DNA from: Endothia cerciana | Lineage: Eukaryota > Ascomycota > Sordariomycetes > Diaporthales > Cryphonectriaceae | Direction of reading: 5' to 3' | Length of the DNA: 64,000 nucleotides | Assembly (NCBI GenBank): GCA_026119935.1 | Contig: JALRMH010000005.1 | Span: 372,001 to 436,000, forward strand | Part shown: positions 1-11,206 of the stretch, piece after piece | How the letters are laid out: every line of letters begins with the position of its first letter | Numbering within the stretch: the stretch's first letter is position 1 | Program-made: the position numbers and the translations under genes | Notes under the pieces: model-generated | Told to the model about the DNA's origin: nothing | Seen by the model: only the letters and a program-made list of their open reading frames with translations | Databases searched by the model: none

Positions 1-3000
1 ACATCCTCCTTGCTGAGCGTGGAGAGAGGACTTTCCTCCTTACTACACACTTCCTTGACGAAGCTGATGTCTTGTCCGACTACGTCGCCATTATGTCAAA
101 GGGATATCTGAAGACCAAGGGAACCGCGGTCCAGCTAAAACATGAAGTGGACGTTGGATATCGCATCTCGATACCAAAAACACAGAATTTCGTTGCCGCC
201 GACTCCGTAATCCGCAACGAGACAGGGGAAAGGATAGTCTATTGGCTCCCAAACTCGACCGAGGCGTCAACTTTTATCGGCGAGCTTCGTTCCAGCCACG
301 CCCGGGATTACGATATCTTAGGACCGACCCTGGAGGACGTCTTCTTGATGTTGGCGGATGAGGTCCGGGAGAATGGATTGGGAGACGAGATGCCAGCGGG
401 TGTTCGTCCCACATACCTAACACAACCTGTCGACAAGCCTACCCCGTCCGAGACTTCCTCTGAACACGATAATGGGATGCGAATGACCGAAGGCAAGGGC
501 ACAGGCATCCCAAGGCAGACCATGATCCTCATCCGCAAACGCTTCACGATCCTGAAGCGGAATTATTTACCCTATCTGGCCGCGTTCCTTGTTCCAGTCA
601 TCACAAGTGGCCTGGTCACCCTCTTCCTGAAGGACTTCTCGGCAGTCGGGTGCGAGCCAGGTGACCAAGCCAGCAATCCCACGACATACGATCTCACCTC
701 TCTTGGCATAACTCCTCTAGTTCCGTTGGGACCGTCGAGCCTGTTAGACATTGACGTTCTCACAAGCCGCACTGGACTGAACGCTAGCGCCTTCCACCTC
801 GTCGACACCCTCGACGAGTTCAATGATTACATCGCTACGCAGTTCCACAACGTTACGCCCGGCGGCTTCTTTTTGCAGCCAAACCAGGATCCCGAGGCTG
901 TCATGGCCTACATCGGTGACGGCGACGTAACCTTCGGCCTAGTCACACTCAATGCACTCTCCAATGTCGTCGAAGGCATCTCCATCACGACATCATACCA
1001 GTCTTTCGCCGTACCTTTCTCCCCGAGCGCGGGCAAGACGCTGCAGCTCATCCTGTATTTTGGCTTGGCCATGTCCGTGTATCCCGCATTCTTCGCGTTG
1101 TACCCATGTGTGGAGCGCCTGAGGAACGTGCGTGCTCTACACTACAGTAATGGTATCCGGGCTGGGCCTTTGTGGTTGGCCTATCTGACGTTCGACTTCC
1201 TATTTGTGCTGGTCATCAGCGCCGTCGTCACAGGGATTTTCGTTGGAGCCTCGAGCGTCTGGTACGCACCCGGATATCTTTTTGTGGTGTTCTTCTTGTA
1301 CGGCATGACTTCCATCCTCTTTTGCTACGTCGTCTCCCTCTTCACACCGTCACAACTAGCCTGCTTCGCCACCGCCGCAGGCGGTCAGGCCGTCCTGTTC
1401 CTCCTGTACTTCATTATGTACATGAGCATCATCACCTACTCACCCGCATACCGTATAAACTCCGACCTAACAACGGCTCACTTTGCCTATTCCATCATCA
1501 CGCCCACGGGTAGCATGCTGCGGTCTCTGCTCTTGACACTCAACGAGTTCTCGCTGCTCTGCCAGGGGACATCGATCGCGTCGTATCCTGGACAGCTCAC
1601 AATCTATGGTGGTCCGATCCTCTACCTCTTGGTACAATCCCTCATTCTGTTTACCATCCTCGTCTGGTTTGACAGCGGCTACAAGCCGCCCATCCTCACA
1701 AAGCTTTCCCGCCGTCTGAGCCGTGATAAACCTCAGGCGAAGGACCTCGACACCGAGGATAAAGCGGCCCTATCAGATGCGTCCGTGGTCAACGATCCCG
1801 CCGTGGGAATTGAGACGAAACGCATCGAGTCCCAGTCCCCGCCAGACACCGACAGTCTGCGAGTACTACACCTGAATAAGTTCTTCGGCCGTGCTAACCA
1901 CGCGGTCCAAGACATGACGTTCGGTGTACCGCGCGGAGAGGTGTTTGCCTTGCTGGGGCCCAACGGCGCCGGTAAATCAACGACAATATCACTCATCCGC
2001 GGCGACGTTCGGCCGTCGGGCGGTTTTCTGGACGGCGTTTCCTCCGGCGACGTCCTCGTCTCCGACCTTTCCATCTCTGCACAGCGTGCCACCGCCCGCC
2101 AGCACCTCGGCGTGTGTCCACAGTTCGATGCCATGGACAGCATGACTGTCCGTGAACACCTCTCCTTCTACGCCTCGGCAAGAGGTGTTCCTGACGTCGA
2201 CGCGAACGTGGAGGCTGTTCTTGCCGCCACCGGACTGGGCCGTTTCTCGGACAGACTTGCTCACAGGCTATCTGGTGGCAACAAGCGGAAGTTATCGCTG
2301 GGGATCGCGCTCATGGGCAACCCAGAGGTGCTGTTGCTCGACGAGCCCAGCAGCGGAATGGACGCCGCTGCCAAGAGAGTCATGTGGCGGACACTACTTG
2401 GCGTGGCAGCACCAGGGAGAGCGCTGCTGATCACGACACACTCTATGGAGGAAGCCGATAGGCTTGCCACGCGAGTGGGCATCATGAAGAGGCGGATGTT
2501 GGCCCTCGGGACGGGCAAAGAACTAGGGGAGCGGTGGGGTGAGGGCGTTGTCGTGCAGATTGTGTTGAAGAGCGCACCTAGCACGTCAGAGGAAGAGATG
2601 GGCAGGGTCAAGATGTGGTTGGCGATGAGAGTGGCGGGGTGCGAGTTCGAGAAATGGGGCGCTGGTGGAGGCGCGCATGGGTTGTTGAGGTTTAGAGTGA
2701 GAAGAGAGGGGGTGAGTACCAGAGAGAAGAATGAGAAAACTGAGGTCTCTGTACAACAGAGTGAGACTGAGGCTTTAGGAGACAAAGACGCAAGCAGCAT
2801 TGGCGGTTCGGTGGATGATCTTGGAAAGACTGAGAGACCTGGGACGGCCGAGAGCTTGGACACGCCAGGGCTCATCCAACTATTCGAGGCTCACAGGGAC
2901 GAGCTGAACATCGAGTACTACAGCGTTAGTCCGACAACACTGGACGAGGTCTTCCTTAGGGTTGTCGGGCGGGAGGAGGAGGATGGCCGCGAACCTTCGA

Positions 3001-3029
3001 CAAGAAGGCGGTTCTGGCAACGGCGTTAA
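1..3029 (+). CDS. ABCA-type ABC transporter, 5' truncated by the window edge
   Basis: An open frame runs from base 3, without an ATG, to the TAA ending at 3029 (about 1008 residues), so the true start lies to the left. The first residues (TTHFLDEADVLSDY) are the H-loop region of nucleotide-binding domain 1. A membrane segment follows near 570-630, then an extracytoplasmic loop, then a cluster of hydrophobic helices at about 1040-1680 (ABC-2 type second membrane domain). Nucleotide-binding domain 2 has Walker A GPNGAGKST near 1957-1985, signature LSGGNKRKLSLG near 2270, Walker B VLLLDEPSSGMD near 2328 and H-loop ITTHSMEEAD near 2430. The order NBD1-TMD2-NBD2 is that of a full-size ABCA (lipid-exporter-like) transporter. 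A charged acidic insert lies before the C-terminal tail. The substrate cannot be told from sequence. No intron is needed in the visible part. Confidence 0.92.
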   Translation, partial: ILLAERGERTFLLTTHFLDEADVLSDYVAIMSKGYLKTKGTAVQLKHEVDVGYRISIPKTQNFVAADSVIRNETGERIVYWLPNSTEASTFIGELRSSHARDYDILGPTLEDVFLMLADEVRENGLGDEMPAGVRPTYLTQPVDKPTPSETSSEHDNGMRMTEGKGTGIPRQTMILIRKRFTILKRNYLPYLAAFLVPVITSGLVTLFLKDFSAVGCEPGDQASNPTTYDLTSLGITPLVPLGPSSLLDIDVLTSRTGLNASAFHLVDTLDEFNDYIATQFHNVTPGGFFLQPNQDPEAVMAYIGDGDVTFGLVTLNALSNVVEGISITTSYQSFAVPFSPSAGKTLQLILYFGLAMSVYPAFFALYPCVERLRNVRALHYSNGIRAGPLWLAYLTFDFLFVLVISAVVTGIFVGASSVWYAPGYLFVVFFLYGMTSILFCYVVSLFTPSQLACFATAAGGQAVLFLLYFIMYMSIITYSPAYRINSDLTTAHFAYSIITPTGSMLRSLLLTLNEFSLLCQGTSIASYPGQLTIYGGPILYLLVQSLILFTILVWFDSGYKPPILTKLSRRLSRDKPQAKDLDTEDKAALSDASVVNDPAVGIETKRIESQSPPDTDSLRVLHLNKFFGRANHAVQDMTFGVPRGEVFALLGPNGAGKSTTISLIRGDVRPSGGFLDGVSSGDVLVSDLSISAQRATARQHLGVCPQFDAMDSMTVREHLSFYASARGVPDVDANVEAVLAATGLGRFSDRLAHRLSGGNKRKLSLGIALMGNPEVLLLDEPSSGMDAAAKRVMWRTLLGVAAPGRALLITTHSMEEADRLATRVGIMKRRMLALGTGKELGERWGEGVVVQIVLKSAPSTSEEEMGRVKMWLAMRVAGCEFEKWGAGGGAHGLLRFRVRREGVSTREKNEKTEVSVQQSETEALGDKDASSIGGSVDDLGKTERPGTAESLDTPGLIQLFEAHRDELNIEYYSVSPTTLDEVFLRVVGREEEDGREPSTRRRFWQRR

Positions 3030-3314
3030 AAATTGGTACGACGCAGGGTTTGCATAGACATATGATACCACAGCCAGCGATTGTTTTCCTCTTCTCATGT
3101 CCAGATAGAATCATGGCTACAGCATAAAAAGAAGAAAAGGAATCTCAGCTAAAAATGTCTCCGAGTTAAGGCCATTTGATACCTCCCTACGTACATGCAG
3201 GAGCATATAGAGCTTGTGGCTTCAGAGCCCATCTGTGCCTGTAAGCTGATTGGATAATTAGCTAATTGTTGAGGGTATTCTATGCACCCAAACTAATTCA
3301 AAGCTATACAGCGC

Positions 3315-4757
3315 TCATCCCACATGTGTCAGCTCGCACAACTGTAATGTCGGCTTCGAAAACCAGTTGTCAATCTCCCCATACCGGCCTTGCGCGACGA
3401 AGTCTTCTTTCAGACCATGGGACACTCCATGCTCATTATACTGAACCTTGCGGTAGGCTTCGCGGGCGTGGCGGAGGTAAAAGGTGCGGTACTCGACATT
3501 GTTGGGATCGTAGTCGTTGAATCCTTGCAGTTCGGACAGCGGATACAGGATCTCGGCGATCGACGTGGTGATGAAGGTGTGCTTGTCGTGGAAGCGCTCG
3601 AGAGACGGGGCCCACTTGCCGCAAAGCGAGGTTTTGCGCTTCGCGCTGTCATCTTTCGCCTTGAGGAGAGCTAGGTCGGCCTTCAGCTGCGTCGCAAACA
3701 AGCGAGCAACCGCGAGGTGTAAGCCCCGGTAGACGGGATTTTCCTTAGAGTGCTTGATGGCGGCGTCATGGCGTGCATTTCTCTTCTCGAGACGAATGGT
3801 CTTGGCACCCCCTTGGCTCCTGGGCTAGTTGTTCCTACCCTTCTCCCGTTCAATGTTAAGGATGTCTTGCGGATTGGCGAGAACATCGAGTTTGTCATTG
3901 ACATGCAAGGCAAGGATGTTGAGAAGATCCTTCCAGTATCCATGAGCCACGCCGTTCTTGATGTCGAAACAGGCAGGATCATTCTCGGCCATCTCCTCTT
4001 CCACAATGACCATCTCGTCGTCACCGGCCTTTGTTTCATCATACTTGTTCTCAACCTTCTTCTGGATGACTGGGCGGCTAAGCCAGGGCAGGTTGGCAAT
4101 GAGTGTCTGAGGGTGTGTCTTGGCCAGCCAGCCAGCGCATCTGTAAAAGGTCTGTCAAGAGGCCTTGCCCAAGTGGATGGATCGGGCATTAAAAATAATC
4201 TTTAGGGCTGCGATGGAATCCTCTCTCCAAGCACCCTCGAGGAGCTCGAGTAGACGAGGTCCAGAGACAACGTTGTCTAACTCAGAAGATAAGCCCACCA
4301 GGGGCTCGGTGGTGGAGCGGTAGGCGACATCAGCATGCTCAGTCAACATCTTGTTCTCCATGTCTGGGACATCCTTAGACAAACCACGACCTCTCTGCTG
4401 GTAGGATACAAGGCCCTTCATGAATGGGTTGTTGTCATCAGGGATCGGCATCGTGTCCGACGAATCGAGGGTGCCAACGTTCATGCCATTGAAGATCTCT
4501 CGTATGTCTGCCGTGGTCGATAACTCGGACAGGACAATGGTCTCAGTGTCGGTGACGGACTCGGCCTTCTCAAGCAGCGGTTTTCCTTGATTCGTCTCGT
4601 TGGCAGCCAATGGCTTGATGTCCTGTCGAAGGAATGCCCTAAACTCGTTGTCAGGTAAGGTCAGGGCGGAGTGGGCAGGGAGGAAGACAGGATAAGTGGA
4701 CCGGAGAAACCACAGATCCTGCTGCTGCTGCGGATCTCCTTGACCTGGAGACTCCAT
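3315..4757 (-). pseudogene. DUF2828-family protein, disrupted by two stops and C-terminally truncated
   Basis: Reading from the ATG at 4757, the minus strand encodes a DUF2828-like protein: the N-terminal WFLRSTYPVFLP block, ARSIHLGK, FYRCAGWLAKTHPQTLIANL, NGVAHGYWKDLLNILAL and KWAPSLERFHDKHTF blocks all follow in one frame. That frame is cut by TGA at 4155-4157, where the family has an Arg-type codon (CGA to TGA fits), and by TAG at 3825-3827 (CAG to TAG fits). Both are C-to-T transitions on the coding strand. The frame ends at 3315 soon after the HAREAYRK block, so the C-terminal part, including the vWA-like domain usual for this family, is missing and I see no trace of it before the ABC gene. 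Blocks on both sides of the stops are well preserved, so the decay is recent. An intron covering either stop is unlikely because conserved residues flank them directly. Confidence 0.85.
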
Positions 4758-6588
4758 GATGATGACCTCTGCCCTCGTCTGGTTCTCGTCGATGCTGAGG
4801 ACTGAGTCAGGTCAGAAGCTCATGCTGCCAAAAAGTGTGTGTGGGGTTAAAATTCCATAGGAGGTCAGGAGGCAGCAAAACAGCTATGAACCATCTTTAA
4901 ACAAGGCCACCCCTCGTTTCAACCAGGATATAGAGCAACAAGCCAAGCAGGACAATGTATGTGTGACTCAGCGGTGAAGGAGGCATGGCTGCCTTGATAG
5001 CGTGCGGCGCTATGAGCTGAGTTCCAGTCCACCAACCACGATAATGGCGCTGCAGCTTGCCGGCTAACTCACCCCTACTGGCGTGGGCGGTCTGAGGCCA
5101 ACATACGGTCATTTTGACTTAATGATACTAGCATGTAAGGCTGCGGCACTGAGGCCAAATGACTTAATGCGAAACATGATTTCATGTGCACGATTCGACA
5201 GGTTTCCTTTTGAAATTCATATGAGCTTCCAAGGTTGGGAAGAGAGCAGGGATATCTGGCCCAACCCTGATTCCCCTCACATGCCCCCCGCCCCCAAATA
5301 AAAAAAGAAATTTGAAAAAGAGAGAAGTCAAGGACTCCGTGCTTGTGCGAGGACTAAAAACCGCAATTTGAATGCTTTCATATACCTAGTAATCCATGGG
5401 TATCTTCAGAATTTTTACTCAAATCTTCGAGAATCTTCTTCCCCGAGCCTGCACAAACCATGAAACATTTTTGTGATCCTCACCAACACTTCAGTTTGAT
5501 GATAAATGGGAAGACCTTAGCCACCTAGGCTCTGAAATGTGAAGGCCCTACGAGTAATTCATGAGCATGCAATGCTCTCTATATTGTATTACCTACCCCT
5601 CACAGTTTGAGGATTTTCTTCACTGCAGTCATCTCATGTATTTGTGTATCCACCTACATAGACCCTGTGACCGCGAGCTCGGTCCTCATGGAGAAGATGC
5701 TATCGCTTGCTGGCTTTGATGTGATGCAAAATGAGGGGAGATATTCACTTGAACATATAACGCAAGCTTCGAATGACAGAACCAACAACATGACCATCTT
5801 TGTATGACTGCACGGCAGCTTGAGTCCGAATACTGGGTATTTAAATACTCATCGCCATCTTGTTCATTCACACAGAATCCGCACCCAGATGACAACCCCC
5901 CCCCCCCCACCCACTACTCTCGCGTATCTATAATAATCTCTTAAAGAATTTCTTAACTTCTCGGCTGGCCATTTTTGATACAAGTGTCAGTCAATTTCTA
6001 CAAGTGTCTAGTTAGGCTGTCAGGGCTAGCGCACACAGGTGTTACAGTTGCAAACTTTGCTCAAGTCGATTATGTAGAGGACAAATAGGCCTGACTTTTC
6101 TGCTGCATGGTGGCCTTACCCTTTGCTGATTCGGTCTGAGCAATGCTACCCCGCGTCGCCCATCTCACTGTTCCTATTTTCTCCTCAAATAATAACAAAA
6201 GAAAAATCCAGTCCCGCTCGTCTACGCTCCATAAGCATTCTTGACCTAAAGACCTAGAAATACCGTAATTACGAATGGTTCCAACCTGATATGCGCTCCA
6301 TCCTCTTCCAAGTTCACCAGAATGAGAAAGGCGTGCTTCTTGCTCGTACAGCTTGGTCTTCGATGTCAGGCCCTCGCAGAGGCATTTGTCGTAATCATCT
6401 TGGACCGTATCAACTCAGGAAAGTTGAACTTCTGTCTATCTCATATATGGGTATCATGGTGTATTTCCTGAACTCCTATATCCTCTCAGTATGGCCTCAA
6501 ACAACACAAGGCATCGATCACACCCGTTCCACCACATTTCACATCTTCATATTCGAGGACGTCCCTCCAAGTTCCAGACGAACATCCG
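4758..6588. other. Intergenic, no gene seen
   Basis: About 1.8 kb of moderately AT-rich DNA between the DUF2828 relic and a conserved hypothetical gene. Only short open frames without family motifs occur on either strand. It contains a run of 13 C at 5896-5908 and an ATTTAAATA-like element near 5840. I see no transposon termini, RNA gene or conserved coding remnant. Confidence 0.6.
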
Positions 6589-7506
6589 TTAGCATTTGAG
6601 ATGTTCCTCATAGGAAGGAGACCATCCAAGATGAAGATCAAGCCATACAGCGGTGGCAAGTATCAGGGCCCTGGTGGCCTCGCCAACGACTTTAGCAGTC
6701 ACCTCTTCCGGGTTGCGCAAGGTCGGTATCGGGTCATAGTAGGTATCCTTGATCTGCAGACTTGACGAGTCCATTGTGGCCAGTACGGCATGACGGCGCA
6801 TGGCTGGGTCGATGAGACTAAAGTTGAATGACGCGTCCTTCGACTCTACCGTGAAGCGGGCCGTCGTGGGTGTCTGGGGGTTGCTGAGGCCCGCCGACAG
6901 CCGATTCCTCGAGGGCACCCATCTTGCAATATGACTCTCGCCGTGCTCGTTGACGTGGGTAAATTCGTACGACCCATTTGGGCGTTTTGACACGGTCCAA
7001 GCACGTCCATCCTCTGTGACGATCTTGTCGTGTGCGCGTAACACTGCTACCACCTTGCGTTCCGTCATATCCTCCAAGCGTGATAGCACCCTTTTGATCC
7101 CGGTGGGCTCCGGGGTCCCGGGGTTCGATGCATCATCTCCTGTCCGGACCAGCAGGATATCACGCTTGTCGAAGCGGAGGACCCTCTCGTGAGTCCTGAG
7201 CTTCTTGACGCACTTCTTCACCATCGAAACTAGTCGCCGTGGGTCCTTTGGTGCTGCCAGGGACAACACGTCAACGAAAGGCTCATAATGTCGTTCATCC
7301 GCGGAACGTCGCTGGAGCTGGAGATAGAGTCTGGGCCGCAGGTGCTTGATGAGGAGCGTCCTGTCTGCGAAGACTGGCGCAGGATATGCCAAGGCATACG
7401 TGCTGCGGTTGGTAGCTTGAGAGTTGGTAGACCTGCGTTTCCTAGAGGACGGGACCGTTTCCGTTTCCGAAGAAGGCGGTCGGGAAGACGACGTGCTGCT
7501 CCTCAT
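6589..7506 (-). CDS. Conserved hypothetical protein, 305 aa, single exon
   Basis: Intact open frame from ATG (7506-7504) to TAA at 6589-6591. The N-terminus is Ser/Arg-rich and probably disordered. A basic, mostly helical region follows (VSMVKKCVKKLRTHERVLRF), then a mixed segment ending in a short hydrophobic stretch (ATRALILATAVWLDLHLGW) near residues 278-296 that may be a membrane anchor or a buried helix. I recognise no catalytic motif and assign no function. Its codon usage and length look like a real gene, and all competing frames across the region are broken into shorter pieces. The start could be an internal Met, but this is the only ATG that keeps the full frame. Confidence 0.65.
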   Translation of the reverse strand: MRSSTSSSRPPSSETETVPSSRKRRSTNSQATNRSTYALAYPAPVFADRTLLIKHLRPRLYLQLQRRSADERHYEPFVDVLSLAAPKDPRRLVSMVKKCVKKLRTHERVLRFDKRDILLVRTGDDASNPGTPEPTGIKRVLSRLEDMTERKVVAVLRAHDKIVTEDGRAWTVSKRPNGSYEFTHVNEHGESHIARWVPSRNRLSAGLSNPQTPTTARFTVESKDASFNFSLIDPAMRRHAVLATMDSSSLQIKDTYYDPIPTLRNPEEVTAKVVGEATRALILATAVWLDLHLGWSPSYEEHLKC

Positions 7507-8829
7507 AGTCTATTTTCTCTGTACTCCCCGTGGAATGAGTGCAGGCTCGCAGAGATTTGAAACGGTGATTTTGACCATGGACACTAGCAGCTTCGATGTG
7601 ACCCAAATTCGCATCGTGATAGGCGCCCAGGTCATCAGGTGAGCTTCAACGTACAAGAGTGTGTGAGATTTATTATTGTGACTCGGCTTCTGCGGCAGCG
7701 CGGATTGGACGGGGAGGCTAGGCGTTGCTCTGACTCCGAGGCCGTTGCGGAGCGATCTTAGACTGGCAGAGGTCGCTTAGACCGACCGACTCCGAGGTCC
7801 AGGTGACAGGACTCCCGGGGCAGCCGGCGTCAGCTTATAAGCTGCCTCTGCGCTGGATTTCGTCAGAAAATGTCTCGTGCACTGTGGCTTTGTTCCTCGT
7901 TGCCGCGTCGGGAATCTCGGACCCGCGGTCTCTCGGCGCTTGCCGTGTGCGCTGGTCAGTCTTGTTGTGTTAAAGATGAGAAGAAGACCATGTTTACGAT
8001 TATTTCGCCTCTGTCTTAGAAGCATTTTATAGGGATTGTATTCTGCTGTCTGATTTGCTTGGTCCGAGATGTAAGGCATGGAATTTTGCTAGTATCTATT
8101 GCCGTTGACGAGCTGATTACCTACGACACATCAGAAGTGGCATCGCGGCTGGTCGCATCCTCCATTCGCTCCAGACCCACTTTGAAGTGGGTTGCCACGT
8201 CTTTTAGCAGACTTGGTTTACAGCTTAAGATTCGCATCTGCTCGTTCTCTCAACGACAAGACGAGCCGAGGTTCTCCTGCTGGCGGGTCCGCGGGATTTC
8301 GCGTCCAGCCGCATTCCACACTGTATTATTGCGCTCCCGTACCCGGTTTGTTTTCGACTCCCCAAATGCTGTCTCAGATCGGTAGCTTGGTTCCGGAAGC
8401 TCATTCCTCTGCATTCCAATGCGGTTACTTGCAGAAGACAGCAAGTTCCGAAGATGAGAGAGAATGACATTGAACCTTGATGACACCTAGTGATTTACCT
8501 CTCCTTCCTTTCACATGTGTTCGTCCGGCAGAACTCAAAATAGCCATCTTTGAAATCGTTTATTCTTTTCTTCCTCCCCTCACCCTTTTCTCTTCCCCCC
8601 CCCCCCCCTTTTCCCCCGGCGGTCGTACTTCCCTCGGGCGGTGCCGGGGGCGGGGAGGGGCTTTGCCCCGGCGACACCCTCAGTCCTTCTACCGATACAG
8701 CGTTGGAGCCGCCAGATACAACGAGCCAGAGGAGTCACACCTTTATTTTTGCGGATATCAAGCATGCCAAGGGCCGGGAATTAACCAGTAAGAGCTCTCA
8801 CATATGCGTTGATGGCATATGCTTGCTTA
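7507..8829. other. Intergenic, no gene seen
   Basis: About 1.3 kb upstream of the conserved hypothetical gene and of the decayed regulator. Several 60-108 codon open frames overlap at 8059-8486 on both strands, but none carries a motif. It holds a run of 14 C at 8595-8608 followed by a GC-rich stretch (8620-8680). Promoter elements could not be singled out. Confidence 0.5.
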
Positions 8830-10526
8830 CCGTCTCACGTCACAGCGTGGCAGGTAGGCAGCCCCGGCTCTCTTGGCAAGGCGGAATACAGTCTGAGCGG
8901 GATTATCAGGCAGTAGTACATGTCGGCGGCCGGGGAAAAAAAATTGAAATAACACCGCACCTGAGAGTCGAGCCTAGTGTGGCCACCTCTGACAACGGGG
9001 AAGGTGATGGCGGTCAACCGGTGCCTGAGAGACGTATGGAGTCCCCAGGGCCTGGCGTACTCCTACCGCTCCGCCGAGTCCACCGATTTCGAGGCACGGC
9101 AGCCGCTCCGCCACGTTGATCAGGCTGAGATCAGCCATACTATATAGTAGCTATACGTCACGTTCTGATCCGGCATTTTCCCGTTTAATTATCTTATCCA
9201 TTCTCCATAAGCTGGGAGACAACTGTAGACGCCCCACGGTCCTCTTCCCCGACCCCTGGATCACCTCGCAGACCGGGAGCACTTGAAGACCTCCGAGTAG
9301 CTCAGTGCTTCCAGCATTACGTCAATATTATTACGCCGTGGTGCGGCCTCAGTGATCCACTTTGTACCTTCGCGACCATGGTCGCCGAGGAGACCCGAGA
9401 CGAGCCGTCTGTTGTTCAGCGCGGTTATTGCACTGGCTGCTGTGCGCGTGAGCAACACAACGGCGCCCACCGCACGGGCCGCGGCCGACTTCTATCATAA
9501 CATTGTGTTCGACTCTTAACTGATGTGGAAGTTGGACGAGTATGCTTATGGACTTCACCTTGCCTCTTGCGCTCCTACGAGATCCTAGCTGGTGGGATCC
9601 GAGCCTCCCAGAGTGACCAACGGTCTAGCATCTACTCCCACATTGTCCACAGAGGAGCAGGACCACAGTCCTTACCTCTGGAGAACCACTCGCTCGCCTA
9701 CGAGAAAGGGCTCCGTCGTAATAACGCCGTCTACTGGATGGCCGGGCTTGCGAATTACCTGCGCGAATATGTTACCTTCAGCCTCTTCTATGGGGCTAGA
9801 CTGAATGTCGCTCTGAACAGGCCTGCCCGCCCTTAAACGTTGATTCCGATCAGGGCCATCTCGATTCTATGACAGAAATTCTAAGACGAATTACCAATGA
9901 CTGTTTCGGTGACGCTATGCTAAAATATGGATGGGATCGTCCTCTTACCTGGCTGGACGCGACGGTGCCAGCCAGTTTCAAAGTCATCTCCCGGGCTGGC
10001 GAATCTATTCCTTCCATTTGGATGGTGCAGAATCCATGGCGAGACGTTTTATGTAACGCTATCCTCTAGCGTAACTCGAGACTCACGTGTGTGGCAGCCT
10101 TGATGATGCTTCATTATCTAGTCGCTCTGATCCTTCTCTCGTCGAAGATCCCAATTCCCACCAGGATGTATAAGATACCTGAACTACCGTATCCCTACCC
10201 CCTTTCCCAGGGGATGCGGGCCGGTCGAGAAAGGACTGGCTTGGGGTGCTCGCCCTTGGGGTCTGTGTGATTGCCTTGACCAACGATAGACCGGCTGTTC
10301 TGATCAACGCCTTTGGCCCTATACACTACAGTGAGTGTTACTGAACCATATAGGTTGTCGTACGGTGACGTCGTGGGTAGATGCAAGGCCCATCCGGGAC
10401 GAGGCTCTCCAGCAAGGATCAGTCCGAGGGCTTTATGGCAGCAGAGGGACGACTGGGTGGCCGGTAAAGCGGACGATCGATAGCCTCCAGAATCACTGGA
10501 GAACAAGCAAGACATCCACTGTGTGA
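8830..10526 (+). pseudogene. Decayed Zn2Cys6-type transcription factor (fungal_trans_2-like C-terminal region)
   Basis: No single frame is open, but stitched pieces in register follow the C-terminal region of fungal Zn2Cys6 regulators. The pieces are: SVAGRQPRLSWQGG near 8850-8890 (the segment after the zinc cluster); LAYSYRSAESTDFEA near 9046-9090; CFQHYVNIITPWCGLSDPLC near 9305-9365; then after a one-base frame change LLFSAVIALAAVRVSNTT near 9410-9460 and ADFYHNIVFDS, ending in TAA. Next come CLLRSYEILAG near 9560-9590, YWMAGLANYLREYVTFSL near 9730-9790, TWLDATVPASF with SIPSIWMVQNPW near 9950-10040, LHYLVALILL near 10110, ALTNDRPAVLINAFGPI near 10273-10325 and TGWPVKRTIDSLQNHW near 10455-10505. 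Each block is in family order but in different frames with stops between. The cysteine cluster itself was not found. Boundaries are approximate. Confidence 0.72.
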
Positions 10527-11206
10527 CCGAAATAAAAGGTTGCTGTCGGATGCCGCGGAGAGAGGAGAGCCCTATCGAGCACACGGTGGGCTAAGGGCGC
10601 AAGGTAGCTGTGGGCTATCCTGAACGGCCATCTAGGGGTCATGCTAACCTTGATCCGCTTTGCGCCGTGAAACAAAGGAAACAAAACTTGGGGTTGGATT
10701 GGCTCTCGACGAAGAAGATCTTGGATTCAGGCGGCTATCTGACCGTGACTTCGGCAATAGCTATGATTCTAAGCAAGCGCCTTCAGAGCAATCGGTCTGC
10801 CTCTCGTCTCAACTGGCCCTCGAGCCTGGATTGATGCGTAAGGTTTGGCTTCAACCTTGCTTTCATTGAGGTACCTGGTCACGTCCTGACTGGCCCCATG
10901 GTGGACTCGAAGGATGATGGTTAAACAAGACGGTGGCATTTTCTTAAAAAGCTAGAGCACGACCACAATAATATTTCTACAGTTCCGCCATCTGACAAAG
11001 AATTCGCAAATGGATACGTGATCATACAGTGTTCCAACATCCCAGGCGCGTAGCTATTATACAGTTTCAAAAAGACATCCACCTAATCCACTGCAAGCTC
11101 CTGCCGACCGTCCATAACAAGACCTCCATCGACGTCGTCACATTTCGAACGTCAATTGAAATGTCATGTTGACTCATCTCGAATCATGGATGGATCATGA
11201 AAACGT
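10527..11206. other. Intergenic with one unassigned open frame
   Basis: About 680 bases between the regulator relic and the SMP-like gene. A short open frame at 10660-10869 contains LALDEEDLGFRRLSDRDF, which weakly recalls the segment after the first helix of a Fungal_trans domain, but it is too short and isolated to call. The AT-rich part at 10930-11200 likely holds the 3' region of the SMP-like gene on the minus strand. Confidence 0.4.

Noticed and set aside
2261..2875. A 204-codon minus-strand open frame
   Set aside because: It is antisense to the ABC transporter NBD2, whose Walker and signature motifs are intact on the plus strand.
10660..10869. Fragment of a second transcription factor (LALDEEDLGFRRLSDRDF)
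   Set aside because: Only one short block resembles a Fungal_trans domain and nothing follows it in order.
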